DNA of 64,000 nt from positions 62,001 through 126,000 of the forward strand of contig NZ_VFPB01000002.1 of assembly GCF_006716465.1 (NCBI RefSeq), given 5' to 3'. Both the position numbers and the translations under genes were made by a program. Positions 41,724-50,695 of this stretch are shown in pieces (positions within the stretch are counted from its first letter, which is position 1; every line of letters starts with the position of its first letter). Source of the stretch: Pseudoxanthomonas sp. 3HH-4. Its GTDB lineage: Bacteria; Pseudomonadota; Gammaproteobacteria; Xanthomonadales; Xanthomonadaceae. The notes beneath the pieces are model-generated. The model did not search any database. It saw only the letters and a program-made list of their open reading frames with translations, and was not told the origin of the DNA.

Positions 41724-42866
41724 TCAGCCGTTGCGCGCGTGCCACGCCTTCAGCAACTCGGCTTCCTTGTCGCGGGTGATGCCGGCATTGAGTTTGGCCT
41801 GGCGCTCTGCCGGCAGGCCGCGGAACCAGGCCAGCAGGTCGGTGACGGTGGTCGCGAGCGGACGGAAGGTCAGCCCCGCCGCGATGGCGCGCGCATTGCT
41901 GACCGCGCCGTAGCCGCCGTACTGCGGGTGCATCGGCGACACCCAGATCGGCAGGCCGACCTGCTGCTGCTCGAGGAACTCGGGGGACACATGCGTCAGC
42001 GTCAAGCCGCCGCCGGTCACGGCCTGGCAGCCATGCACCATGGCGTCCATGCCGAGCGTGTAATCCGGGCCGCACGCGTTGAAGGTGCCGGTGGTCTTTG
42101 TTTCGGCCAGGCGGATCATCCATTCGCCCAGGTCGCGGCCGTCGATGATCTGGATGGGATCTTTGCCCTGGCCGGGCACCAGGATCTCGCCGCCCTGCGC
42201 CACCCGGTGCGGCCAGTAGGTGAAACGATCGGTTTCGTCGCGCGGACCGACGATGTAACCCGGGCGCACGATGGTGACGTTCCCGCCGAACTGCTTGCGG
42301 GCTTCGGCTTCGCTCAATGCCTTCAATGAGCCGTAGAGATTCTCGATGTCGGCGCGCAGGGTCTCCTGGGTTTCAGCCATCGCATCCTTGCCCTTGTAGA
42401 CGGCGAGCGGCGAATCCTCGTTGATGCCCGGCTTGCCGCCATCGGCGTATACCGAAATGGTGGAGATGAAGAGGTAGTGCCCCACGTTGCCTTTCAGCAC
42501 CTGGCCGGCATCGCGCACCCAGAACGGCAGGCTGGTGGGGTTGTCGATGCAGACGTCCCACTTGCGCCCTTTCAGTGCGGCCAGGTCGCCGGTATTGCGG
42601 TCGCCGTGCAATTGTTCCACTTCGCCCGGCCATTCCGGCGAGGGCCGCTTCCCGCGGTTGAACAAGGTGACCTTGTGCCCGCGCTTGAGCGCGTAATCGA
42701 CCTGGAACGGACCCGTGAAGCCGGTGCCGCCGAGGATCAGGATATTCAGCGGCTTGGCCGCCTTCCCCACCGGCTTGCCCTCGCTGGCAGTAGAGGCAAA
42801 GGACGGCAGCGCAGCCGCGGCGGCGGCCAGCGCGCCCAGCTTGAACAGGTCACGACGGGTGGTCAT
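41724..42866 (-). CDS. Tat-exported NAD-dependent epimerase/dehydratase-like protein
   Basis: A 380-residue extended-SDR protein. The Tat signal TTRRDLFKLGALAAAAAALP precedes a Rossmann fold with LNILILGGTGFTGPFQ and substrate positions. The usual catalytic Tyr-Lys is weakly visible: YGSLKALSEAEARK could supply it. The cofactor-binding motif GGTGFTG is intact. A periplasmic enzyme needing NAD is unusual, so it may bind its cofactor before export. Annotated family members are isoflavone-reductase-like. Substrate unknown. Confidence 0.85.
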   Translation of the reverse strand: MTTRRDLFKLGALAAAAAALPSFASTASEGKPVGKAAKPLNILILGGTGFTGPFQVDYALKRGHKVTLFNRGKRPSPEWPGEVEQLHGDRNTGDLAALKGRKWDVCIDNPTSLPFWVRDAGQVLKGNVGHYLFISTISVYADGGKPGINEDSPLAVYKGKDAMAETQETLRADIENLYGSLKALSEAEARKQFGGNVTIVRPGYIVGPRDETDRFTYWPHRVAQGGEILVPGQGKDPIQIIDGRDLGEWMIRLAETKTTGTFNACGPDYTLGMDAMVHGCQAVTGGGLTLTHVSPEFLEQQQVGLPIWVSPMHPQYGGYGAVSNARAIAAGLTFRPLATTVTDLLAWFRGLPAERQAKLNAGITRDKEAELLKAWHARNG

Positions 42867-43097
42867 GCAGGGGCTCCCCAGCGGTGTCAGGAAACCGACT
42901 AGATAGCACCGCCGCGACCCGCCTGCCCCTGCCGGAAGTCTTCATGACTTCAAGTCCTATGCCCGGTATGGCCCGGACAAGGCAACCTCGATCTCGACAG
43001 CGGCGTCCCGACCACTGCGAGTGGTCATGGGGCTGTCTGACCCTCACACCAGGGATGGCGCCGGGGTAAGGTGCCGCAACATCCGATGGAAGACACC

Positions 43098-43691
43098 ATG
43101 CGTGCATTCATGCTTCTCGTCATTGCCATGCTCTCGCTACCGGCTTTCGCCGAGAAACCCGTCGCGCCAGCGCGCGTTCCGATCCAGCAGGCGATGGCGC
43201 ATCCGCTTTTCGATGACCCCTACATGTGTTCGGAGCACGCCGAGAACGAGCTCCCCCACCTTGGCGATGCTCTCGGCCAGGACTGCATGATCACTGCCTT
43301 CGGCGATGACACGAAGCGTTCGTTCCTTGGGTTGTACAGGAACGACGGAGCGAGGAATCAGGACTGGTACGGATGGAACCGTCCGGTCAATTCGCCCTGT
43401 GACTGCGAAGTCGTCAAGCTCCACGTGAACCCGCTCGTCAACGTGCCGGGTCAGCCTCACGAAAGCCGCGCCTCGAGCATCATCCTCAGGGCAACCGATG
43501 GCACGGTGTTCGTCGTGGCCCACCTGCAGGCGTTCGCCGTGAAAGAAGGTGATCACGTAGAAGCCGGTGAACTCATCGGCCTTGTCGGCAACAACGGCTA
43601 CGCCCGCGCGCCTCATGTCCACATCGGCGCATGGCGCGGGAAACAAGCGCTGCAGGTGCGCTGGGACCAGCAGGCCATGAAGGTCCACTAG
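43098..43691 (+). CDS. M23-like (LytM) domain protein, partly degenerate
   Basis: A 197-residue exported protein (signal peptide MRAFMLLVIAMLSLPAFAE; GGAAG before the ATG). The C-terminal half follows the M23 fold: VFVVAHLQAFAV, GDHVEAGELIGLVGNNG and PHVHIGAW (HxH). The first metal motif HxxxD is missing: the corresponding GWNRPVNSPCDCEVV has no His/Asp pair. It may be inactive as a peptidase, like some LytM-domain activators (inference). Cys residues (YMCSEH; GQDCMI; SPCDCE) suggest disulfides. Confidence 0.7.
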   Translation: MRAFMLLVIAMLSLPAFAEKPVAPARVPIQQAMAHPLFDDPYMCSEHAENELPHLGDALGQDCMITAFGDDTKRSFLGLYRNDGARNQDWYGWNRPVNSPCDCEVVKLHVNPLVNVPGQPHESRASSIILRATDGTVFVVAHLQAFAVKEGDHVEAGELIGLVGNNGYARAPHVHIGAWRGKQALQVRWDQQAMKVH

Positions 43692-43777
43692 GATGTCCGG
43701 GCAAGTCCAGGCTGTGCAGTGGAGTGAGCGAGTGAATCCCGACAGAGCGTGCATGACGAGCCCGGGCGATTCCGACC

Positions 43778-44353
43778 TCACTCCAAGGCGACACCCTCGG
43801 TTGCTCCATGTCGCGTTCGCTGGTCATAAAGGCGACTGCGCACCCTGTACATCTCCATGATGCGCAGTGCCTTGATATTGAAAGACCTGGACAGTGCCGC
43901 GCAGTTACTGGGTGGCAGCGACTTTGCGAGGGCCCGGACGGCCTCCGCCGCCTGCAATCCATGACGGTAGTGAGCGTGTTCGTGAAGGCGTAGTGCATCC
44001 AGATACCGCGTCCAGGCCTTGGCAAGGTCCCGGGATGCACCGCCAGTGGGCGTCCATCGTGGCAGCGTGACCGTTGTGTCCAACGCGATCGTTAGGTCAA
44101 CAACCTCGCAGGTGTTTCCGGCGCCTTCCACCTCGAATGTCCATTCGACCTGCCATCGAGTCAGTCCATGCACCACGCGCCCGTCTTCATTCCTGGGCCC
44201 GTTGGTCCGTAAAGCACGCTGGATCGCCCGCAGGTTGTCTCCGGCGACGGAGTAGTACGTCACCTTCGCACGCGGGAAGAGAGGATCAGCCACCGCGTTC
44301 GGCACCCACAACGAGAGCGCAAAGCCCATGAACATGCCCTGCCCAAGTCTCAT
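43778..44353 (-). CDS. DUF922-family putative zinc protease
   Basis: A 191-residue exported protein with signal peptide ending NAVAD. It matches DUF922: YYSVAGDNLRAIQRALRTNG, WTFEVEGAGNTCEVV, and the HExxH site LHEHAHYRHGLQAAEAV. A predicted periplasmic metallopeptidase; the substrate is not known. It is convergent with the M23-like gene. Confidence 0.82.
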   Translation of the reverse strand: MRLGQGMFMGFALSLWVPNAVADPLFPRAKVTYYSVAGDNLRAIQRALRTNGPRNEDGRVVHGLTRWQVEWTFEVEGAGNTCEVVDLTIALDTTVTLPRWTPTGGASRDLAKAWTRYLDALRLHEHAHYRHGLQAAEAVRALAKSLPPSNCAALSRSFNIKALRIMEMYRVRSRLYDQRTRHGATEGVALE

Positions 44354-44482
44354 GACCGCCTCCAGCCAAAGATCAGTGTGATTCTTTCATGCGCAACGCT
44401 CGCGAGGGAGTTCGGTCACGCGCACACCTCCCCGGCACCCCGTTGAACGGCACTCGCCAGGCGCCAACTACGGGCTAAGCTC

Positions 44483-44570
44483 GCAGGATGGGTTGAGCGC
44501 AGCGATACCCATCCTGCGATACGCCGAAGCCACGATCATGGGTATCGCATGCGGGCTCATCCCATCCTAC
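44483..44570. repeat. REP-like inverted repeat (GCAGGATGGGTTGAGC type)
   Basis: GCAGGATGGGTTGAGCGCAG with GCGATACCCATC at the left is mirrored by GATCATGGGTATCGCATGCG and CTCATCCCATCCTAC. It is the best relative of 1013-1101. It lies between the DUF922 gene start and the stop of the MFS gene (44574). Confidence 0.8.
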
Positions 44571-44573
44571 CCA

Positions 44574-45836
44574 CTAGTGCCAAGTATCTTCCAGATACCG
44601 CGGCCGGCATGCCAGATAGCCACCGACCAGCAGCACTAAAACGCAGATGCCGAGGAACGCCATCGGCCATGACCAGCCATGCGTGTACTCATGCAGCAGG
44701 CCGAAGACCAGCGGTCCCGCGCAGGACAACGTGTAACCCACCCCCTGCATGAAACCGGATAACGCCGCCGAACCCTCCGGCGTGCGCGTGCGCAGGTTGA
44801 TCATCGTCAACGACAGCGGGAACGTACTGGGCCCCAGGCCAAGCAACGCCACCCATAGGGCTGGTGCGGCCATCGGCGCCAGCAGCAGGCCCACGAACGC
44901 GACGGCGTAGAAGCCGGCGCAGACCACGACCACGATGAAGGGATTGCGCATGCGCACCGCGATCAGCGGCATCGTGAGCGAGGCCGCCAGCCCCAACGTG
45001 GAGAACAGTGCGACCATCGTGCCGCCCAGCGCGGGCGAACCCCCGGCTTCGACCAGTAGCTTCGGCAACCAGGTGAACATCGAATACGTCACCAGCGACG
45101 TCATGCCGAACATCAGCGCCATGCCCCAGGCCACCGGCGAGCGCCATGCGCGCCCCTGCGGTCGCGGCGCGGCCAGCTCGGGAGCTTCGTCGTCGACGGT
45201 AACGGCGGCATCGTGCGTGCGTGCCAACGGCGAGGCCTTGCTGCGTTCCTGCCACAGCACCAGGCACCACGGCACCGCCGACGCGGCGGCGAACACCGCC
45301 CACAGGCCCAACGATATGCGCCAGCCGGCAGCTTCCATCACAGGTACGGCCACCAGCGCCGGCAGGATGGTGCCGGCCTGCAGGACGGTGATGTAGAGCG
45401 TGCTGACAGTACCCACGCGATCGGCGAAGTAGCGCTTCACCAGCGGCGGCAACACGATGTTGCCGATGCCCATGCCGGCCAGCGCCGTCAGCGAGGCGGC
45501 CATCAACGCGGCCGTATCGCCAGCCCCGCTGCGCAGCAGCAGGCCCAGTGTCGCCAGCAACATGGCCAGCAGTGCAGTGCGCTCCAGTCCGATGCGATGC
45601 GCCAGCGCGGGCGTCGCCACGCCGAACACCGCGAATGCTGCCGTCGGCAGCATGCCGAATACGCCTGTCATGGTGGCGCCGAAGCCGAACGTATCACCCA
45701 AGGTGTCGAGCAGCGGTGTGAGCGAGGTCACCGCGGTACGCAGGTTGAATGCGGACAGCACGATGCCCAGCAGCACCAGCCCGCGGCCTGACCAGAGGGA
45801 GGTTGAAGCGCCTGCGCGTGTATTCGTTGAATGCAT
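44574..45836 (-). CDS. MFS transporter, CynX/NimT family
   Basis: A 420-residue permease with about 12 membrane helices. It begins GLVLLGIVLSAFNLRTAVTS (CynX-type FNLR), has GFGATMTGVFGMLPTAAFAV, a central loop with TVDDEAPELAAPR, and a second half beginning MALMFGMTSLVTYSMFTWLP. The CynX/NimT group exports or imports cyanate-like and nitroimidazole-like compounds. The actual substrate is not known. ATG 45836 is used; 45845 is three codons upstream. Confidence 0.85.
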   Translation of the reverse strand: MHSTNTRAGASTSLWSGRGLVLLGIVLSAFNLRTAVTSLTPLLDTLGDTFGFGATMTGVFGMLPTAAFAVFGVATPALAHRIGLERTALLAMLLATLGLLLRSGAGDTAALMAASLTALAGMGIGNIVLPPLVKRYFADRVGTVSTLYITVLQAGTILPALVAVPVMEAAGWRISLGLWAVFAAASAVPWCLVLWQERSKASPLARTHDAAVTVDDEAPELAAPRPQGRAWRSPVAWGMALMFGMTSLVTYSMFTWLPKLLVEAGGSPALGGTMVALFSTLGLAASLTMPLIAVRMRNPFIVVVVCAGFYAVAFVGLLLAPMAAPALWVALLGLGPSTFPLSLTMINLRTRTPEGSAALSGFMQGVGYTLSCAGPLVFGLLHEYTHGWSWPMAFLGICVLVLLVGGYLACRPRYLEDTWH

Positions 45837-45951
45837 GGCGGTCATTATCGGCGATGGCGTCGAGATGATCGGCGCACGGAGGGGGATGGTGTGTCCTGCA
45901 CAACCGGTCGTGACGCCTGTCGATGCACAAGCACCGCGCGCAGCGATGGAG

Positions 45952-46029
45952 AAACTCCTTCTCCACGCGCGCGGGGAGAAGAGCCTGCCCCGTACTCGAT
46001 ATGGGGTGGCCGGCACGCCGGATGAGGGG
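45952..46029. repeat. CTTCTCC...GGAGAAG repeat with GATGAGGGGC tail
   Basis: CTTCTCCACGCGCGCGGGGA followed by GAAG makes a stem. The segment ends GCCGGATGAGGGGC. The same stem and tail occur in the block at 46137-46277. Confidence 0.6.
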
Positions 46030-46136
46030 CGCCGTCGCCACCGCGTTCAATGCGGCGGCAGATGCATCGAGCGCGAATATGCCCGAGCAGCACTCGATGC
46101 ATCACCTTCGATGAGATATCGCGGCCCCGGCATTGC

Positions 46137-46277
46137 CCCTCACCCGCCTTTGGCACCCTCTCCCCGCTTCGCAGGGAGAGGGGTTGTCTCGCCGTGCTTG
46201 TGCCTCAAAGAAGGCGACACGCTTGTGGCCTTCTCCCCGCCTGCGGGGAGAAGGTGCCCGAAGGGTGGATGAGGGGC
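46137..46277. repeat. Paired CCCTCTCCC / CTTCTCCCC hairpin repeats
   Basis: CCCTCACCCGCCTTTGGCAC then CCTCTCCCCGCTTCGCAGGG-AGAGG, and further CCTTCTCCCCGCCTGCGGGG-AGAAGG followed by TGGATGAGGGGC. Outer CCCCTCACCC and GGATGAGGGG arms are inverted. This is a typical xanthomonad extragenic repeat. Confidence 0.7.
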
Positions 46278-46495
46278 GCTCTTGGCGCCGACCCTTCCGC
46301 AGCGCAGCGACTACAGGCTGATCGAATACTGGATGTCCGCGGAGAACTTACGCTTCCTGCTAGTCAAGACAGTTGCTCTCCCCACAGGCAGGGAGAGGGA
46401 TGGTACTCGCGCATCGCGCCTTGCTTGACGCATTGCTTATCGACCATCTCGCGCCATGAGCGTCGAAGTCGACGAAGGAAGGAAACAGCCAAAGA

Positions 46496-46519
46496 AAAAG
46501 CGGGCCGAAGCCCGCTTTT
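46496..46519 (-). terminator. Intrinsic terminator after pnp
   Basis: AAAAGCGGGC-CGAA-GCCCGCTTTT, a perfect 10-base stem with a tetraloop and flanking A/T tracts. It lies 27 bases after the pnp stop codon (46547). The symmetric A and T tracts make it work on either strand. Confidence 0.9.
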
Positions 46520-46546
46520 CCATAGCGCGTCGCGATGTCGTGCGGC

Positions 46547-48655
46547 TTACTCGGCCGACACGCCCTCGCCTTCTTCCACGGCCTTGATCGACAGGCGGAT
46601 GCGGCCCTGCTTGTCGACTTCCAGCACCTTGACCTTGACCACGTCGCCTTCCTTCAGCGCGTCGCTGACTTTCTCCACGCGATCGTTGGAGATCTGCGAC
46701 ACGTGCACCAGGCCGTCCTTGCCCGGCAGGATGGTGACGAACGCACCGAAGTCCATGATCTTGGCGACCTTGCCTTCGTAGATGCGGCCCGGCTCGACGT
46801 CGGACGTGATCTGCTCGATGCGGGCCTTGGCGGCCTGGCCGGCGGCGCCGTTCACCGAGGCGATGGTGATGGTGCCGTCGTCCTGGATGTCGATCTGCGT
46901 GCCGGTTTCCTTGGTGATGGCCTGGATCACCGAACCGCCCTTGCCGATCACTTCGCGGATCTTGTCGGGGTGGATCTTGATGGTGATCAGGCGCGGCGCG
47001 AACTCGCTCAGCTCCTGGCGCGGCGAGGTCATCGCATGGGCCATTTCGCCCAGGATGTGCAGTCGGCCGGCCTTCGCCTGCGTCAGCGCCTGCTTCATGA
47101 TCTCTTCGGTGATGCCCTCGATCTTGATGTCCATCTGCAGCGCGGACACGCCGTTGGCGGTACCGGCGACCTTGAAGTCCATGTCGCCCAGGTGGTCTTC
47201 GTCACCCAGGATGTCGCTCAGCACGACGAAGTCATTGCCTTCCTTCACCAGGCCCATCGCGATGCCGGCCACCGGCGCCTTGATCGGCACGCCGGCATCC
47301 ATCAGCGCCAGCGAGCTGCCGCAGACCGAGGCCATCGAGGAGGAGCCGTTCGACTCGGTGATTTCCGAGACCACGCGGATGGTGTACGGGAAGGCTTCCA
47401 TCGTCGGCATCACGGCGAGCACGCCGCGCTTGGCGAGGCGACCGTGGCCGATTTCGCGACGCTTCGGGCCCATCATTCGACCGGCTTCGCCCACCGAGAA
47501 CGGGGGGAAGTTGTAATGGAACAGGAAGTGGTCCTTCCACTCGCCGCCGACGGCGTCGATCACCTGGCCATCACGGGCGGTGCCCAGGGTGACGGCGACG
47601 ATCGCCTGCGTCTCACCACGGGTGAACAGCGAGGAGCCGTGCACGCGCGGCAGCACGCTGACCTTGGAGGAGATCGGGCGGACGGTGTCCAGCGCACGGC
47701 CGTCGATGCGGACCTTGGTGGCCAGCACGGAACCGCGCATGGTCTGGTACTCGAGCTCGCCGAATTCCTTCGACAGCGCGCCGGCGCTCCAGCCATCGGC
47801 TTCGGCACGGCCTGCCAGCTGCTGCATCACATCCTTCTTGATGGCGGCGATGGCGTCGCGGCGCTGCAACTTGTCGCGCACCTGGAAGGCGGACTCGAGC
47901 TGGGTGCCTACGGCTTCCTTCAGCGCGGAGATCATCGCCTCGTTCTTGGCCGGCGCAGCCCAGTCCCAGTTCTTGGTACCGGCTTCGGTGACCAGCTCGT
48001 TGATGATGTTGATGACCTTCTGCATTTCGCGGTGACCGAACATCACGGCGCCCAGCATCACGTCTTCGGACAGCTCGGCGGCTTCGGATTCCACCATCAG
48101 CACGGCGTTGGACGTACCGGCGACGACGAGCTCCAGCTTGGAGTCCTTCAGTTCGCTGACGGTCGGGTTCAGCACGTACTCGCCGTTGACGTAGCCGACC
48201 TTGGCGGCACCGATCGGGCCGTTGAACGGCGCGCCGGTCAGGGCGACCGCGGCGGAAGCACCGATCAGCGCCGGGATGTCGCCGTCGATCTCCGGGTTCA
48301 GCGACATCACCGTGGCGATGACCTGCACTTCATTGCGGAATTCTTCCGGGAACAGCGGGCGCAGCGGGCGATCGATCAGGCGGGAGATCAGCGTCTCCTT
48401 CTCGGTAGCGCGGCCTTCACGCTTGAAGAAGCCACCCGGGATACGGCCGCCGGCGTAAAACTTCTCCTGGTAGTCGACCGTCAGCGGGAAGAAGTCCTGG
48501 CCTTCGCGGGCCGACTTCGCCGCCACGGCGGTAACCAGCAGCACGGTGTCATCGAACTTGACGACGACGGCGCCGCCGGCCTGCCGGGCGATTTCGCCGG
48601 TTTCCAGGGTGACCTGGTGCTTGCCGTACTGGAAGGTTTTGGTGATTTTTGCCAC
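46547..48655 (-). CDS. pnp: Polynucleotide phosphorylase
   Basis: A 702-residue exoribonuclease that phosphorolyses RNA 3' to 5' and works in the RNA degradosome. GTG 48655 is the start (residues [10 protein letters not shown]). Two RNase-PH cores flank an all-helix domain ([28 protein letters not shown]-type [20 protein letters not shown]). A KH domain follows ([20 protein letters not shown]), then S1 ([20 protein letters not shown]). The C-terminus is acidic. Downstream of rpsO, as in most gammaproteobacteria. Confidence 0.97.
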   Translation of the reverse strand: MAKITKTFQYGKHQVTLETGEIARQAGGAVVVKFDDTVLLVTAVAAKSAREGQDFFPLTVDYQEKFYAGGRIPGGFFKREGRATEKETLISRLIDRPLRPLFPEEFRNEVQVIATVMSLNPEIDGDIPALIGASAAVALTGAPFNGPIGAAKVGYVNGEYVLNPTVSELKDSKLELVVAGTSNAVLMVESEAAELSEDVMLGAVMFGHREMQKVINIINELVTEAGTKNWDWAAPAKNEAMISALKEAVGTQLESAFQVRDKLQRRDAIAAIKKDVMQQLAGRAEADGWSAGALSKEFGELEYQTMRGSVLATKVRIDGRALDTVRPISSKVSVLPRVHGSSLFTRGETQAIVAVTLGTARDGQVIDAVGGEWKDHFLFHYNFPPFSVGEAGRMMGPKRREIGHGRLAKRGVLAVMPTMEAFPYTIRVVSEITESNGSSSMASVCGSSLALMDAGVPIKAPVAGIAMGLVKEGNDFVVLSDILGDEDHLGDMDFKVAGTANGVSALQMDIKIEGITEEIMKQALTQAKAGRLHILGEMAHAMTSPRQELSEFAPRLITIKIHPDKIREVIGKGGSVIQAITKETGTQIDIQDDGTITIASVNGAAGQAAKARIEQITSDVEPGRIYEGKVAKIMDFGAFVTILPGKDGLVHVSQISNDRVEKVSDALKEGDVVKVKVLEVDKQGRIRLSIKAVEEGEGVSAE

Positions 48656-48803
48656 GTTGGTTCCTTGAGATGCCTTGTGCGGGTTGGACCTCACGCGACC
48701 CTTGTCGCGTGTGGCTGGCCGGATGCGTCCGGCCGGTGGTGCTGAGGGAGGCGGGCCCGGTGCGGCCAGCGGGTGCAGCGCATTCCGTTCCCTGAAATGC
48801 AAA

Positions 48804-48827
48804 CCGCGGCGCATCTCTGCGCCGCGG
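48804..48827 (-). terminator. Hairpin between rpsO and pnp
   Basis: CCGCGGCGCA-TCTC-TGCGCCGCGG, a perfect 10-base stem. On the minus strand it is followed by TTTGCATTT. It lies 11 bases after the rpsO stop codon. In E. coli the rpsO-pnp gap has a leaky terminator and an RNase III site, and this hairpin is placed to act similarly (inference). Confidence 0.8.
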
Positions 48828-48838
48828 TGGGGGATATA

Positions 48839-49099
48839 TCAGCGACGCAGACCGAGCTTTTCGATCAGGGTCTTGTAGCGCTCGTTGTCTTTCTTCTTGA
48901 GGTAATCAAGCAGGCTGCGGCGGCGGTTGACCAGCTGCAGCAGACCACGGCGGCTGTGGTGATCCTTCTTGTGGGTCTTGAAGTGGCCGCTCAGGTGTTC
49001 GATGCGGGCGGTGATCAGGGCGACCTGGACTTCCGGGGAGCCGGTGTCGTTGGCGCCGCGCGCGTTGTCGGCAATCACTTTCTGGGTATCGATGGACAT
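48839..49099 (-). CDS. rpsO: 30S ribosomal protein S15
   Basis: An 86-residue ribosomal protein of the usual length. Typical blocks: [40 protein letters not shown] and [20 protein letters not shown]. It binds 16S rRNA helix 22. It has its own promoter upstream (49219-49247), and no gene overlap with truB. Confidence 0.98.
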   Translation of the reverse strand: MSIDTQKVIADNARGANDTGSPEVQVALITARIEHLSGHFKTHKKDHHSRRGLLQLVNRRRSLLDYLKKKDNERYKTLIEKLGLRR

Positions 49100-49218
49100 G
49101 ATGTTCTCTGGTTGATGCGTGGCCTGCAGGAACGCGGGCTGTCCTCCGCGCGCACCGCTTGGCTCGCCGTTGATGAAGCTGGGGAAATAAGGAAATGCCG
49201 GCGCGAAACCGGCGGCGT

Positions 49219-49247
49219 AGTGTAGCCGCGGGGGCCTTGTGAAACAA
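49219..49247 (-). promoter_or_regulatory. Sigma-70-type promoter of rpsO
   Basis: On the minus strand, TTGTTT (49242-49247), a 17-base spacer, and TACACT (49219-49224). The start site would be near 49212, leaving a leader of about 110 bases before the rpsO ATG. The leader has a small GCCGG...CCGGC dyad at 49198-49217. S15 autoregulates through its leader in other bacteria. Confidence 0.65.
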
Positions 49248-49251
49248 GGTT

Positions 49252-50205
49252 TTATTGACCGTTGCCGGCCTTGGTGGCGGTGCCGGCGACCGCCCAGGCG
49301 AACAATCGCTGCGGCGAGAGGGTGCCGTCGGCGGACACCGTCCCCAACCCGATCACCCGTCCCTCCGGCCCGTACACGGCCACCGGGCCATCGCTGGCGG
49401 GATACCCCGGCAGCCGCTGGCCCTGCGCCAGCCGCCGTACACCGGCGGCATCGACGTCGACGCGAGGGAAGCCGGCCAGGCCGGCATCGATGGGGAGCAG
49501 GCAGGCCTCGAGAGCCACTTCGCCCCCTTGTTCAGCCATCGCCTGCAAGGCCTCGAGGGTGTACATCCGCGGCTCCCTGAACGGGTCGACCCACCGCCGG
49601 CGCAAGGCGCCGACATGGGCGCCGCAGCCGAGGGCTTCACCGAGGTCGCGCACCAGGCTGCGCACGTAGGTGCCGGAACCGCACTCCACCCGCAGCGACA
49701 GCCGGCCAGCGGACATGTCCACGACCTCGATGCCATGCACCTCGACCTCGCGTTCGGGGGCTTCGATGACGTCCCCGCGGCGGGCCTTGGTGTAGAGCGG
49801 TTCCCCGCCCTGCTTGAGCGCCGAGTAGATGGGGACCCGCTGGCGGATGCGGCCTTGCAGGGGCGCCAGCGCCGCCTCGACCGCAGCGACCTCCAGCACA
49901 GGGACCGGTCGCTCGCGCAGCGTGGCGCCATCGGCATCGTCGGTATCGGTGGTGGCGCCGAGCACGGCAACCGTGTCGTAGGCCTTGCGGGACCCCAGCA
50001 GCAGGCCGGCGATCTTGGTCGCTTCGCCGAAGCACAGCGGCAGCAAGCCGGTGGCCAGGGGATCGAGACTGCCGGTATGTCCACCCTTCTCGGCCCGGAA
50101 CAGTCGCCGCGCGACCTGCAGCGCCGCGTTCGAACTCATGCCCTGCGGCTTGTCGAGCAGCAGCAGGCCATCCAGCGGACGGAATTTGAGCTTCGGCAGC
50201 GACAT
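49252..50205 (-). CDS. truB: tRNA pseudouridine-55 synthase
   Basis: A 317-residue enzyme making pseudouridine 55 in the T-loop of tRNA. The catalytic Asp48 is in [14 protein letters not shown]. Other blocks: [33 protein letters not shown], and [20 protein letters not shown]. The C-terminal PUA-like part is short. It sits 116 bases after rbfA. Confidence 0.97.
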   Translation of the reverse strand: MSLPKLKFRPLDGLLLLDKPQGMSSNAALQVARRLFRAEKGGHTGSLDPLATGLLPLCFGEATKIAGLLLGSRKAYDTVAVLGATTDTDDADGATLRERPVPVLEVAAVEAALAPLQGRIRQRVPIYSALKQGGEPLYTKARRGDVIEAPEREVEVHGIEVVDMSAGRLSLRVECGSGTYVRSLVRDLGEALGCGAHVGALRRRWVDPFREPRMYTLEALQAMAEQGGEVALEACLLPIDAGLAGFPRVDVDAAGVRRLAQGQRLPGYPASDGPVAVYGPEGRVIGLGTVSADGTLSPQRLFAWAVAGTATKAGNGQ

Positions 50206-50321
50206 CGGGACGCGTGCATTCCTTGTTGGGCGCGGGCTTCATGCCCCGCTTGGGTACATGCCCGCGATGCGGTTGCACCGACGCCCCCAACGGCACTGGG
50301 CCGGCGGCAGGCGTGCAACCG

Positions 50322-50693
50322 CTACGCGTTGTCGTCGTCGGCCGGCGGTGGCGGCAGGTCGCGCAGCAGGTTCTCGATGCGCTCGCCGCGGTCGACGGAA
50401 TCGTCGTAGTGGAAATGCAGCTCGGGGACGTGGCGCATCTTGACCCGACGCGCCAGTTCCATGCGCAAGCCCCAGGCCAGTTCCTTCAGGCCCTTCACGG
50501 CTTCCACGGAACGCTCAGGCATCAGGGCGGTGACGAACACTTTGGCGTGCGCCATGTCACGGGTGACTTCCACGTCGGACACGCTGACCGACGGCAGGCC
50601 GTGCTCGCGCACGGCCTCGTGCACCAGCGTGCCCAGCTCGCGGCGGAGCTGGGCGGAGACGCGGTCGGTGCGATGGAACGACTTGGTCGGCAT
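50322..50693 (-). CDS. rbfA: Ribosome-binding factor A
   Basis: A 123-residue factor needed for 30S maturation and cold growth. It begins MPTKSFHRTDRVSAQLRREL and includes VEVTRDMAHAKVFVTALMPE with the KH-like fold and HVPELHFHYDDSVDRGERIE. The ATG at 50693 is two bases from the infB stop, so the genes are coupled. It ends with an acidic PPPPADDDNA tail. Confidence 0.97.
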   Translation of the reverse strand: MPTKSFHRTDRVSAQLRRELGTLVHEAVREHGLPSVSVSDVEVTRDMAHAKVFVTALMPERSVEAVKGLKELAWGLRMELARRVKMRHVPELHFHYDDSVDRGERIENLLRDLPPPPADDDNA

Positions 50694-50695
50694 GA

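Larger units (their letters stand above)
45837..46546. other. About 700 bases of repeat-rich intergenic DNA
   Basis: Between the MFS gene start and the pnp stop there is no gene. It holds two related repeat blocks (45952-46029 and 46137-46277) and the pnp terminator (46496-46519). The rest shows nothing I can name. Confidence 0.65.
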
